Shown piece by piece: positions 1-9,266 of a stretch of 64,000 nucleotides of DNA. The DNA comes from Litorivivens sp041624475 (GTDB lineage Bacteria > Pseudomonadota > Gammaproteobacteria > Pseudomonadales > Spongiibacteraceae). The stretch spans positions 354,418 through 418,417 of the forward strand of contig NZ_JBFJUX010000002.1 in the NCBI RefSeq assembly GCF_041624475.1, read 5' to 3'. The notes beneath the pieces were generated by a model. That model was not told the origin of the DNA, searched no databases, and worked only from the letters and a program-made list of their open reading frames with translations. The position numbers were made by a program, and so were the translations under genes. Each line of letters begins with the position of its first letter. The first letter of the stretch is position 1.

Positions 1-637
1 TTCGGGAGGTCGCATCCAGCCGTTTCACCTCAACGGTTGTTTCGTTATCGTGCTGCTGCCCGAGAAAGGCCTGGTCGATCTCTGGTGTATCCAGGACCGC
101 AGGATCGAAGATGGCATTTGGCCCCAGCATGCCTTTGTCGGGAAGTCGGTAGCTGCTGTTGGTCGCCTCGACCATTAGCAAACGCGTGCTGCTTCCCGGT
201 TCCAGCCTCCACAGCGTACCGCGCGGCAGAACAATGTAATCACCATCGCCGTAGCTCAGGCGACCATAGTCGCAGAACAAACTGCCCTCGCCTTCATGGA
301 CAAACAGCAGATCGTCGCCATCTGCATTGCGCGCCAGTTGCGCCATAGCCTGATCGCATTGCCAGATGCGAATCTGGCAATGGCGGTTTTTCAGCAGAAC
401 GGGGGCATTCCAGGGCGACCCTTGGATATTGAGCTTATTGGTATCGAAGGCTCGGGGCCGAATAGCCCCCTCGATCTCGGTCCACGCCGTGGGTGGATGG
501 CGGTGATAAAAGTGGGTCGCCGGGCCAAAGAAGCCTTCTTTACCCACTTCTCGCTCAAAAGTGCCTTCGGGCAGGTCACAATGGGCCTGCCGAGAGTACG
601 TGCCCTGCCCGATTGAAAACGGAATCCACTGTTTCAT
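1..637 (-). CDS. hmgA: Homogentisate 1,2-dioxygenase, N-terminal part (cut by window edge)
   Basis: The reading frame opens at an ATG at 637 and runs off the left edge with no stop, giving about 212 residues. It starts MKQWIPFSIGQGTYSRQ and carries YHRHPPTAW and the cupin-like DGDDLLFVHEGEG stretch. I recognise these as the short marine/Legionella type of homogentisate dioxygenase. The enzyme opens the homogentisate ring to maleylacetoacetate in tyrosine and phenylalanine breakdown. The usual His/Glu iron ligands lie in the missing C-terminal half, so catalytic integrity cannot be checked. It sits 22 bp downstream of the HPPD gene on the same strand. HPPD makes its substrate, which strongly supports the call and suggests co-transcription. 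Confidence 0.85.
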   Translation of the reverse strand, partial: MKQWIPFSIGQGTYSRQAHCDLPEGTFEREVGKEGFFGPATHFYHRHPPTAWTEIEGAIRPRAFDTNKLNIQGSPWNAPVLLKNRHCQIRIWQCDQAMAQLARNADGDDLLFVHEGEGSLFCDYGRLSYGDGDYIVLPRGTLWRLEPGSSTRLLMVEATNSSYRLPDKGMLGPNAIFDPAVLDTPEIDQAFLGQQHDNETTVEVKRLDATSR

Positions 638-659
638 GCCCTACTCCCGGCTATTTTGT

Positions 660-1742
660 TCAGCTCGCGGCTTTGTCGGCGTCCGGTGAGGTAATTACGC
701 CCCGTCGAATCTGGTCCAGTTCGATCGATTCAAACAACGCCTGGAAATTACCCTCACCAAAACCTTCATTACCCTTGCGCTGGATGATTTCAAAGAAAAT
801 GGGCCCAATCACATTGTTGGTAAATATCTGCAGCAGGTATCCACCTCCCTGCGCCTCACCCCCGTCGAGCAGCACTTTACGCTTGCGCAGCTCGTCTTCA
901 TCTTCCGGGTGATCAGGCAGACGTGTGGACAACTGCTCGTAGTAGGTATCTGGGGTATCCTGAAAGCTGATGCCGTTAGCGCGCAGTTGATCAACGGTTG
1001 CATAGATATCAGCGGTATCCAGTGCGATATGCTGAATCCCTTCGCCGTTATATTCACGCAGATACTCTTCGATCTGCGATTGATCATCTGACGACTCGTT
1101 GATCGGAATACGGATCTTGCCGCAGGGGCTGGTCATTGCCTTGCTCATCAAACCGGTCACTTTACCTTCAATATCAAAGAATCGGATCTCCCGGAAATTA
1201 AAGACCTTTTCGTAGAAACCGGCCCACTTGGCCATATTGCCCTGGCGCACATTGTGGGTTAAGTGGTCGATTCGCAGCAGGCCTGCGGAAGGCACAGATT
1301 TCACATTGGGCAGCGGCACGAAATCCACATCGTAGATAGACTGGTCGCCATAGCGGTCCACCAGGTACAGCCTACTGCCACCAATCCCTTCAATAGCGGG
1401 AATGTTCAGCTCCATCGGCCCGACTTTCTCTTGAACCGGTGTCGCGCCGGCGGCAATGGCCTTTTCGATTGCCTGTGCCGCATTTTTTACCCGAAACGCC
1501 ATAGCGCAGGCGCAGGGGCCGTGCTTGGCGGCAAACTGCTGGGCAAAAGATTCCGGTTCAGCGTTGATAATGAAGTTGATATCGCCCTGCCGGTGCAAGG
1601 TTATATTTTTAGAACGGTGGTGATGGGTCGCTGGAAAGCCCATTTTCGAGAACAGTGAACGCAGCAACTCGGGATCCGGTGCCGCATACTCAACAAACTC
1701 AAAGCCATCGGTACCCAGCGGGTTCTCAAACAGGTCTGCCAT
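660..1742 (-). CDS. hppD: 4-hydroxyphenylpyruvate dioxygenase
   Basis: This 360-aa protein has full family length. It converts 4-hydroxyphenylpyruvate to homogentisate, the second step of tyrosine catabolism. The N-terminal half is the non-catalytic vicinal-oxygen-chelate repeat (about 1-150). The catalytic repeat follows, with the expected Fe(II) ligands visible as RIDHLTHNV (His), EGIQHIALDT (His) and the C-terminal GPIFFEIIQRKGNEGFG (Glu). The gene is the first of a probable two-gene unit with the homogentisate dioxygenase gene. It is divergent from an Lrp/AsnC regulator, with a 165-bp shared upstream region that is the likely control point. Confidence 0.95.
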   Translation of the reverse strand: MADLFENPLGTDGFEFVEYAAPDPELLRSLFSKMGFPATHHHRSKNITLHRQGDINFIINAEPESFAQQFAAKHGPCACAMAFRVKNAAQAIEKAIAAGATPVQEKVGPMELNIPAIEGIGGSRLYLVDRYGDQSIYDVDFVPLPNVKSVPSAGLLRIDHLTHNVRQGNMAKWAGFYEKVFNFREIRFFDIEGKVTGLMSKAMTSPCGKIRIPINESSDDQSQIEEYLREYNGEGIQHIALDTADIYATVDQLRANGISFQDTPDTYYEQLSTRLPDHPEDEDELRKRKVLLDGGEAQGGGYLLQIFTNNVIGPIFFEIIQRKGNEGFGEGNFQALFESIELDQIRRGVITSPDADKAAS

Positions 1743-1907
1743 TGCTCTCTCCCCTTGAATGCAACAAATCGGGCATTGGCGGGATAAGCCGCCACCAACA
1801 TCATGCTATGCCTGATTGACCGAAGAGATATTTCTTTTTCACCGTAAAAACGGCATTATCGGGAAAGATATAACCTAAAAGTGGCTTAGAAGAGGAATAA
1901 TGGACCC

Positions 1908-2369
1908 ATGGATATCAACAAAAAGGAGAAAGACATCCTGCGGATACTCCAGCACAATGGCCGGATTTCCAATGCAGAGTTGGCCCAGCAAGTAGGACTT
2001 TCAGATTCGCCGTGCTTTCGGCGCGTAAAACAACTGGAAGCCAGCGGCCTGATCACCGGCTATGCCGCCACCGTAGATCAGCGCAAACTGGGGCTGGAAG
2101 TTACAGCCTTTGTGCAGGTCACCATGGAAAAACAGACTGAAGCGGATACAGAGAAATTTATAGACTGCGTAGCTGCCGAAGACCACATCGTGGAATGTTT
2201 TGCCACCAGCGGCTCCCACGACTATCTGATGAAAGTGGTCGCGCGCAACATAGACCACTTTTCCGAGTTAACCATGCGCCGAATATTGAAATATCCGGGT
2301 GTGAAGAACGTCGAGTCGAGCTTTAGCCTGCAGGAAATCAAGAACAATCGCGCGTTGCCCACAGGTTGA
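1908..2369 (+). CDS. Lrp/AsnC family transcriptional regulator
   Basis: This 153-aa protein has the standard Lrp layout. The N-terminal winged helix-turn-helix (about 5-60) includes ILRILQHNGRISNAELAQ and SDSPCFRRVKQLE. The C-terminal RAM/AsnC ligand-binding domain (about 70-145) carries VECFATSGSHDYLMKVV. Such proteins form octamers and respond to amino acids. It is divergent from hppD and the homogentisate dioxygenase gene, so I infer that it senses an aromatic amino acid and controls tyrosine catabolism; the ligand is not shown by sequence. The ATG at 1908 was chosen because the HTH begins right after it. A purine-rich AGAGGA lies about 12 bases upstream. Confidence 0.9.
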   Translation: MDINKKEKDILRILQHNGRISNAELAQQVGLSDSPCFRRVKQLEASGLITGYAATVDQRKLGLEVTAFVQVTMEKQTEADTEKFIDCVAAEDHIVECFATSGSHDYLMKVVARNIDHFSELTMRRILKYPGVKNVESSFSLQEIKNNRALPTG

Positions 2370-2425
2370 TAAGACTCCAAACGGGGCCTGCGGCCCCAAA
2401 TACCTAAATCCCTGTGTTTTTCGGC

Positions 2426-3769
2426 TTAGTCGCGGAGAAAATCTGCCACTTCAAATGCTAACTCCAGCACTTGATCAGCATTCAGCCGGGGATCGCATTG
2501 CGTTTGATAACACTTTGCCAGATCTGCATCTGAAATCTGATAAGCACCACCTGTACACTCTGTTACATGCTGACCGGTCATCTCCAGATGTATGCCGCCT
2601 GGGTGCACAGATTCACTCCCCAGAATGGCAAAGAACTGCTTGATTTCTGACAGTATCCGGTCAAAAGAACGTGTCTTGAAACCACTGGAAGCTTTAATCG
2701 TGTTGCCGTGCATAGGGTCACAAGACCAGATCACATGCCGGCCTTCGCGCTTAAGCGCAGCGGCGAGAGAAGGCAGGGTTCTGGAAATTCCATCACTCCC
2801 CATCCGACTGATTAGCGTAAGCCGGCCAGCCTCATTGTGCGGGTTTAATACATCGACTAACGCTAGCAATTCATCAACACCCATGGACGGACCGACCTTT
2901 ACTCCGACGGGGTTTTCAATCCCCCGGAAGAATTCCACATGGGCACCATCGAGCTGCCGTGTCCGCTCGCCGATCCAGATCATGTGCGCTGATGAGTCGT
3001 ACCATCCGCCCGTAACCGGGTTCTGACGTGTCAAAGCCTCCTCATAGGGCAACAGTAAGGCTTCGTGCGAGGTGAAAAACTCGGTCTGACTTAAGGCCGG
3101 GTGGCTTTGACTGTTAACCCCGCACACTTCCATAAACGATAGCGCATCCTGAATCGTCCGCGCCATTTGCTCGTAGCGTTCTCTGAGCGGATTGTTCTCG
3201 AGAAAACTCAAGTTCCATTGATGTACTTGATGAAGATCGGCCTGACCTCCGCCGATAAAGGCTCGCAGCAGATTTAGCGTATTAGCCGACTGATTATAAG
3301 CCTGAATCATACGGCCTGGATCAGGCTCACGGGAACGCTCATCAAAGGTAGAAGCATTGATAATGTCCCCTCTATAACTCGGCAAGCTTTTACCATCGCT
3401 TTCTTCCCTATCAGATGAACGAGGTTTGCCAAACTGCCCAGCGATGCGACCGACTTTTAACACTGGCTTGCGGCCCGCATAGGTCAGCACAATTGCCATC
3501 TGCAACAAGACATTAAAAGTACTGCGTATAGAATCTGCCGAGAAATCAGCAAAGCTTTCAGCACAGTCTCCGCCCTGAAGAAGAAAAGCCTCCCCCTGCG
3601 CCACGCGCGCTAGCCGACTCCGGAGTGAAGAAATTTCGTTCGCCAGCACTAAAGGTGGCATCGCCTTCAATTGCGACTCCACATGACGAAGCGCATCGAG
3701 GTCGCGATAGTCAGGCTGCTGCAGGGCATTCTTCTGCCGCCAACTTGAACTATCCCAAGCTCCGTTCAT
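2426..3769 (-). CDS. aroF: Class II 3-deoxy-7-phosphoheptulonate (DAHP) synthase
   Basis: This 447-aa protein is a class II (plant/Mycobacterium-type) DAHP synthase. It condenses phosphoenolpyruvate with erythrose 4-phosphate as the first step to chorismate. The family signatures GEAFLLQGGDCAESF, GRIAGQFGKPRS and WSCDPMHGNT are present, with conserved metal and PEP ligands. The open frame extends to a TTG at 3796, but MNGAWDSSSWRQ at 3769 matches the usual start of pseudomonad class II enzymes, so I place the start there. A short AGG lies upstream. The gene stands alone and converges on the lrp gene. A second, unrelated DAHP synthase is encoded at 60644-61747. Confidence 0.93.
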   Translation of the reverse strand: MNGAWDSSSWRQKNALQQPDYRDLDALRHVESQLKAMPPLVLANEISSLRSRLARVAQGEAFLLQGGDCAESFADFSADSIRSTFNVLLQMAIVLTYAGRKPVLKVGRIAGQFGKPRSSDREESDGKSLPSYRGDIINASTFDERSREPDPGRMIQAYNQSANTLNLLRAFIGGGQADLHQVHQWNLSFLENNPLRERYEQMARTIQDALSFMEVCGVNSQSHPALSQTEFFTSHEALLLPYEEALTRQNPVTGGWYDSSAHMIWIGERTRQLDGAHVEFFRGIENPVGVKVGPSMGVDELLALVDVLNPHNEAGRLTLISRMGSDGISRTLPSLAAALKREGRHVIWSCDPMHGNTIKASSGFKTRSFDRILSEIKQFFAILGSESVHPGGIHLEMTGQHVTECTGGAYQISDADLAKCYQTQCDPRLNADQVLELAFEVADFLRD

Positions 3770-4514
3770 GCGGTTGCCTACTTTGTTGTTTACCAATGTG
3801 TAACTCTCATATCTTGGTCATATTTTAGTAACTGCAAAGACTTCCTCTAATAGCGTTGCAGATACTACAACATTGGCCGGCCCTGTTGAACGACGCGCCA
3901 CTTGCTCGCGCCTCCAGTGCAAAAGCTCGGAAGATCGTAGCCGGCTAGCATGTTCCAGCTAAATCGATCTGGCTTTATGTGCGTCGCATCGAGATGGGCC
4001 GAGCGGAGCTGTGTGTTTTCGAGACCAAAATCGGTTTCGGGGTAGTTGTCTGCTGCGTTATTCTGGGGATGTCCGTCCGTGGACCCTAGGCAGTTGCCAT
4101 CCCAACATAGCCACTCTCACGATTTCACCCGGTGAAGCGTGGGAGAATTCAGCGCATAAGATGCGCCAATCACCTGCCAGCTGGTTCCACTTGAATCGTC
4201 ATTTTAGTGGTTTTAGTTGGCGCCCACCCCGGGCGCGGTATTTTGTGAGCCCAGTTGAACATCAAATGTTTTGCTGGAATTCCATCATTAACTTGTTGTT
4301 TTTAAAGGTTATTTTAAATATTAGGCAAGTTGATCACGCTGGTAGCCCACTTTCTCAGACATCTACTACAATTCTAGGGTAACCGTAGCTTCTCAAATCA
4401 GGAGTGGCTTTGTAGTACTTTGGCTTTTTAATAAGCAATGTATCCCAGCACGCCTACACAGAAACTTCCCGTCACAACCGGCTAGCGGCAGGAGATTGCT
4501 TCAAAGGACTGCGA
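3770..4514. other. 745-bp region without a supportable gene
   Basis: Between the class II DAHP synthase and the EAL-domain gene there is no frame with a recognisable product. A 123-codon open frame at 4011-4382 has a basic, low-complexity translation and no convincing ribosome site. Around 4260-4450 the DNA is clearly more A/T-rich than its neighbours, which fits regulatory DNA or an eroded insert. A 13-base palindrome TTCACC-C-GGTGAA lies at 4124-4136. I see no tRNA, terminal inverted repeats or transposase remnant. Confidence 0.5.
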
Positions 4515-7127
4515 TTGAATCACGCATTGATGATAATCATTTGTTCGATCCGGCGATTTTCGCTGGTCGTATTCGCCTGCGCTATGGCTATGTCTTCGGC
4601 GGTTCTGCAAGCCGAAGTCATACCGGTCGATAATAACGATCCCGTACTGACAATTACAGGCGCTCAAGTAAGCTACGTGCGCGCCCCGCCGCCAGCGTGG
4701 AACCCTGAAGCAGCGCGGTCTGCCGAGCAATGGCAGGTCATGGATGGCCCGATCAATTTTGGCTATACCCACGACGCCTTCTGGTATCGCTTTATCCTTG
4801 AGAACACGACGCAGAAACCGCTGGAGCGATACTTGGAAGTGTCCTACCCCATGCTCGATCGCTTGGAATTTTATCAATGGCACGCGGGACAGGAGGTTGC
4901 TCGCTACCAAACTGGTGATCACCTGCCCTATCACCAACGGCCATTGAAGCATCGCACGTTCGTGTTTCCGGTTTCGCTCGGTGCGGGAGAAAAGCACACT
5001 ATCGGGCTTCGCGTGCAGACGTCCGGCGCCCAAAACGTGCCTTTAAAATTGTGGCAGCCGCGCGCATTTATTCAGGCCAACGAAGTTGATCTGGTCGGGC
5101 GCAGCATGTTCTACGGCATGCTTCTCGCCATGGCAATATTCAACCTCTTCCTGTACGCGTACATGCGAGAGACCAGTTTTCTTGTTTTCTTCGCCGTGCA
5201 GCTTTGTCTGCTGATCGCCGTAGCAAGCCTGCACGGCACGATGTTTGCCTATCTGGTGCCTGCAGCCCCCCAGGTGCATGAGTTGCTGGTCCTGACATCA
5301 GTGCCATTGACCGGGCTTTTTTTCTGCCTTTTCTGTATAAACTTCCTGAGGTTAAAGCAGAAATTCCGCGCCGGCTACCACCCGCTGCGCATCAGTGTCG
5401 GGATATTCCTTCTTGCCGGCCTTGGAGGATTTATCCTGCCCTACGGTCTTTCCACGCGTCTGTCTATCGGCCTGCTACTGCTCGCGTGTCCGGTCATCCT
5501 GTGGGTGGGTGCCGTGTTGGCCTGGCGCGGTGACCGGAGCGGCCGCTGGTTTATCTCGGCCTGGCTGGTGCTGTTACTGGCCGCTACCGGACTCATTCTC
5601 GACCTTGTTGGTGTTTTTTCCAGCGAACTGATCCAGAACTTCGGTGTTGAAGTGGGCGCCATAATGACCTCACTGGTGTTTTCGTTTGCCCTAGGCGAGC
5701 GCTTTCACCGCGAGCGCAAGGCGCTGACAGAGGAGCAGCAGGCGCGTATCCGGGTGATGCGTGAGCATGAGGCAGTTGAACACAAGTTTCTTGAGAGCGT
5801 CCGCTTTCATCACCTGACCGGCCTGCCCAACCGCCCTTTGCTGGAACAGTGTCTGACTCAACAGATTCAGGCCGTAGAGGGAAGTGAAGACTGCATTGCC
5901 CTGGTTCTTCTGCATTTGCAGGGCTTCGATGATATCAACAAGACGCTGGGGCACCACAATGCCGACCAATTCCTCCAGCGCCTTGCCACTCGCCTTAACC
6001 AACAGGTTCGGGAGCTGCCCTATCGGGTGATTGTGGCGGAGGGAAACGGAGAAACATTTGCTGCGGCGCATGTCGAAGGGATTACCTTTGGCTGTGTCTT
6101 TCGTGTTCCCGGTCTAGAGATTGCGCAGAGTCTTGTCCAACCGTTGGCGCGCGCTGTGCAGCTACCGATTCGTATCCATGGTCTTGATCTCAGCATCAGG
6201 GTTGTCGGCGGGTGTGCCGTGTGTCCGGATCACAGCAAGGATGCACAGACGCTACTTAGACAGGCCTTCATAGCGTTTGATCATTACGATACCGAAACGG
6301 GGCTCATCGCCTTTTTCCGGGCAACGGCCGACGGGTACACCGAGCGACGGCTGACGCTGATGACTGCGCTGCAGGAAGCCATTGAAAACGACTGTCTAAC
6401 CCTATATTTCCAGCCACAGGTCCGAATTGTCAGTGGCGAAGTTACCGGATTTGAGGCACTGGTGCGCTGGACCAATCCCGATCACGGAGTAGTCGACCCG
6501 GAGGAGTTTATCCCGATGGCCGAGCGGGCCGGGCTCATGCAGGACCTGACCGACCGAGTACTGGACCGGGCACTGGACTTCGCCTATCGGCTGGAATCAG
6601 TCGGCCACTACCTAACCATTTCCGTCAATATCTCGGTGGTCAACCTACTCGATCCGGAATTCCCTGCGTCGGTAGCAAAAAAGCTTGAGAAGCATCGGCT
6701 GGAACCTCACAAACTGGTGCTGGAGGTAACGGAAACCGCCGCCATGAAGGATCCGGAGCGGGCTCTACAGGCCTTGCGAAGCCTGCATGATGCCGGCATA
6801 CGCTTGTCGATCGATGATTTCGGTACGGGCTATTCGTCGCTGACCTATATCCGCAGGCTGCCACTGGACGAGATCAAGATAGATCGATCTTTCGTAGCAG
6901 ATATTAACCGCAACACTGACGACGGCATTATCGTGCGCGCGACTATCAACATGTGCCACGCTCTGGGCTATCAGGTGGTCGCCGAGGGCGTAGAATCCGC
7001 CGCGGCACTCAAGGAGCTCTCGATGCTGCACTGCGACTACGCCCAAGGTTACCACGTATCGCGGCCAATGCCGGAAACAGCGGCGCTGGAGTGGTTGCAG
7101 CAGAAAACAGCGAAGAACCCCGCTTGA
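4515..7127 (+). CDS. 7TMR-DISM sensor with degenerate GGDEF and intact EAL domain (c-di-GMP phosphodiesterase)
   Basis: This 870-aa membrane signalling protein begins with a signal peptide (residues 1-33). A periplasmic 7TMR-DISMED2-like sensor domain (about 35-170) and a seven-helix 7TMR-DISM membrane region (about 185-395) follow. A GGDEF-fold region (from HHLTGLPNR near 432 to about 600) has lost the GGDEF active-site motif. The EAL domain (about 610-860) has E-A-L at 647-649, SVNIS, VLEVTET, IDDFGTGYSS, EIKIDRSFV and VAEGVES. All expected catalytic residues are there, so I infer a c-di-GMP phosphodiesterase controlled by a periplasmic signal. The start is a TTG at 4515, with AAAGGA six bases upstream; an ATG at 4530 is the alternative. 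Confidence 0.9.
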   Translation: MNHALMIIICSIRRFSLVVFACAMAMSSAVLQAEVIPVDNNDPVLTITGAQVSYVRAPPPAWNPEAARSAEQWQVMDGPINFGYTHDAFWYRFILENTTQKPLERYLEVSYPMLDRLEFYQWHAGQEVARYQTGDHLPYHQRPLKHRTFVFPVSLGAGEKHTIGLRVQTSGAQNVPLKLWQPRAFIQANEVDLVGRSMFYGMLLAMAIFNLFLYAYMRETSFLVFFAVQLCLLIAVASLHGTMFAYLVPAAPQVHELLVLTSVPLTGLFFCLFCINFLRLKQKFRAGYHPLRISVGIFLLAGLGGFILPYGLSTRLSIGLLLLACPVILWVGAVLAWRGDRSGRWFISAWLVLLLAATGLILDLVGVFSSELIQNFGVEVGAIMTSLVFSFALGERFHRERKALTEEQQARIRVMREHEAVEHKFLESVRFHHLTGLPNRPLLEQCLTQQIQAVEGSEDCIALVLLHLQGFDDINKTLGHHNADQFLQRLATRLNQQVRELPYRVIVAEGNGETFAAAHVEGITFGCVFRVPGLEIAQSLVQPLARAVQLPIRIHGLDLSIRVVGGCAVCPDHSKDAQTLLRQAFIAFDHYDTETGLIAFFRATADGYTERRLTLMTALQEAIENDCLTLYFQPQVRIVSGEVTGFEALVRWTNPDHGVVDPEEFIPMAERAGLMQDLTDRVLDRALDFAYRLESVGHYLTISVNISVVNLLDPEFPASVAKKLEKHRLEPHKLVLEVTETAAMKDPERALQALRSLHDAGIRLSIDDFGTGYSSLTYIRRLPLDEIKIDRSFVADINRNTDDGIIVRATINMCHALGYQVVAEGVESAAALKELSMLHCDYAQGYHVSRPMPETAALEWLQQKTAKNPA

Positions 7128-7289
7128 ACCCGCCGCGCCCCCGACCGAGTCAACACACGAATGTAAAGAAGTTAACAGTCCTAAATCACATGACCTATTA
7201 ATCTTGAGGCCTGTCCGCAGACATGCTTAATTGGTCCCGGAAAAGCAAGACTTCACCAAACAACAGATAATGAAAGGTAGTTTTTGCCC

Positions 7290-8945
7290 ATGACGACAAT
7301 CGGTTCATCGTACGTGCTGCCCGTTGAGCAGCTTAAAGCCAACCTCAAAAACAAGCCCGACGACATCTGGCTGCACCAGCCCACCAACGGCGTGTGGAAG
7401 AGCTACACGATCGCCGAAGTCGTTGATCAGGGCAGCCGGGTCGCGAATGCCCTACTAAAACAGGGCATTGAGCCCGGTGATCGGGTCGCGATTCTCGCCA
7501 AGAACAGTTACGCATGGCTGGCGGCGGATTTGGGCATGATGCTGGCAGGCATTATACCCGTGCCCATCTATTCCACGGCCTCCTCCGACACTATTGACTA
7601 TGTGATTGAGCACAGTGAGTCCAAGCTGTGTTTTGTGGGTAAGCTGGATGACTGCAGTGCGGCACAGGCAAGCCTGAGTGATATTCCCGTTATTACCTTT
7701 CCGGACGCCAACGGTGAATACGCCGGCGCTCAGAGCTGGCAGAGTATTCTGGATGCCTCAACGCCTCTGGATCGCTACCAAGAGCCCAAAGCCGACGATA
7801 TGGCGACCATTGTTTACACCTCGGGCAGTACCGGCAAACCGAAGGGGGTGTTACTGACTCACGGTAACCTGGGTGCGGCTGCGGTCGAAACGAAAAACCG
7901 CATGGTTGGCGGTGATGAGCGGCATCGCATGATGTCTTACCTGCCCCTGGCTCATATAACAGAACGCTCCGTGGTTGCTATGACATCGCTCTATGGCGAG
8001 GTTGAGCTGTTCTTCTCGGAGGGCCTGGATACCTTTGTTGACGAGCTGCACCACTGCCAGCCCACCGATTTTATTTCTGTGCCCCGACTCTGGGCCAAAT
8101 TTCAGGCAAAAGTGCTGTCACAAATACCCGACGAGCAGCTGCAGGAAATGTTGGCCGGTGACGGTGGCGATGCGGTGGCAGCGGCCATCCGCGACAAGCT
8201 GGGCTTCGGTTCGTGCAAGGCATTTGGTTCAGGCTCCGCCCCAATTTCCCCCGGCTTGCTCGACTGGTTCCATCGCATCGGGGTTGATATTGCCGAGGGC
8301 TGGGGCATGACAGAAACCTCCGGGCTGGCCTGTTCTAACCAACCCTTTACTGTTGAGGGCATGGGCACGATCGGTACCCCCCTTGCCTGCAACGAGATGA
8401 AAATCTCCGACGAGGGTGAAGTACTTATTCGTGGCGCAGCGATCTTTAGGGAGTACTACAAAAATCCGGCTGCAACCAAAGAATCCTTTATTGATGACTG
8501 GTTCCGCACTGGCGACAAAGGCGTTATCGACAAAAACGGTGCCTTCAGCATTACCGGCCGGGTAAAAGAGCAGTTTAAAACCGCTAAGGGCAAATATGTG
8601 GCGCCCGTGCCCATCGAAAGCCGTCTGTCTACCAACTCACTGATTGAACAAGTCTGCGTGTTGGGTGCGGGGCGCCCTGCCCCGATGGCGATTGTTGTGC
8701 TCAATGACCAGGGGCTGAGTAAAGACCAGATCAAGGCCAACCTGGAGCAGACCCTGAGTGACGTTAATGAGCAGCTGGAATCGCACGCACGCCTCGATCG
8801 TATCGCCATTTCGGATACCACCTGGGACGTGGAGAACGATTTGCTCACGCCAACCATGAAGCTAAAGCGGGATAAGATTGAAGCGTTTTACAGTGATTCA
8901 ATCGACTGTGAATCAGATCGCGGAGTGTATTGGATAGATCAATAA
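7290..8945 (+). CDS. AMP-dependent long-chain fatty acid-CoA ligase
   Basis: This roughly 551-aa adenylate-forming enzyme activates a carboxylic acid to its CoA thioester via an acyl-AMP. The signatures are the P-loop-like VYTSGSTGKPKGV (near 175), the A5 motif WGMTETSGL, the RTGDKG motif and the C-terminal lid lysine region KTAKGKYVAPVPIE. The overall form resembles eukaryote-like FACS enzymes rather than E. coli FadD. The fatty-acid chain length is inferred. I use the ATG at 7290; a TTG two codons upstream (7284) is better placed behind AAAGG and may be the real start. It is followed by a hairpin and a thioesterase gene. Confidence 0.88.
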   Translation: MTTIGSSYVLPVEQLKANLKNKPDDIWLHQPTNGVWKSYTIAEVVDQGSRVANALLKQGIEPGDRVAILAKNSYAWLAADLGMMLAGIIPVPIYSTASSDTIDYVIEHSESKLCFVGKLDDCSAAQASLSDIPVITFPDANGEYAGAQSWQSILDASTPLDRYQEPKADDMATIVYTSGSTGKPKGVLLTHGNLGAAAVETKNRMVGGDERHRMMSYLPLAHITERSVVAMTSLYGEVELFFSEGLDTFVDELHHCQPTDFISVPRLWAKFQAKVLSQIPDEQLQEMLAGDGGDAVAAAIRDKLGFGSCKAFGSGSAPISPGLLDWFHRIGVDIAEGWGMTETSGLACSNQPFTVEGMGTIGTPLACNEMKISDEGEVLIRGAAIFREYYKNPAATKESFIDDWFRTGDKGVIDKNGAFSITGRVKEQFKTAKGKYVAPVPIESRLSTNSLIEQVCVLGAGRPAPMAIVVLNDQGLSKDQIKANLEQTLSDVNEQLESHARLDRIAISDTTWDVENDLLTPTMKLKRDKIEAFYSDSIDCESDRGVYWIDQ

Positions 8946-9266
8946 GCTCGTTATCTCTGCCTTGATGTGCCAAAAGCCCTCTGTGTAGAGCTTTTGGCAC
9001 ACTCCCGATCTGGATGTGGCAAAAAAGTAGTTATTCTCAAGTAGCCGCCCTGAAAGCGGCCATACCTCAGATCCCTGCGCAAACACCGCCCTTTCGATGC
9101 TGGCTTTGGCTGGCAGGGATTGGGCCAGCCCCTCCGGTTGTCGCCCATACCAGCGGTAAATATTTAAATTAATGCATTCACCGTATTCAATGCGCATCCG
9201 TCGGAGCGCAGGGGCGCAATCTGCGATAATATCCGCGATTGACACACTTCCGGAGCCCGCCAGTTC
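8946..9266. other. 321-bp intergenic region, no gene
   Basis: This separates the acyl-CoA ligase from the thioesterase gene. Long minus-strand open frames across it have no family resemblance and continue into the flanking genes, so I treat them as shadows. Its only clear structure is a 12-bp inverted repeat at 8966-9001. Confidence 0.55.
8966..9001 (+). terminator. Strong hairpin after the acyl-CoA ligase gene
   Basis: TGTGCCAAAAGC (8966-8977) pairs perfectly with GCTTTTGGCACA (8990-9001) across a 12-base loop. It lies 20 bases after the ligase stop. No T-run follows on either strand, so it is not a textbook intrinsic terminator. It could be a Rho-assisted end, an mRNA-stabilising 3' hairpin or a protein site. 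Confidence 0.5.

Noticed and set aside
4011..4382. 123-codon plus-strand open frame in the 3.8-4.5 kb gap
   Set aside because: Its translation has no family resemblance, an odd Arg/Ser/Trp composition and no good ribosome site; likely chance.
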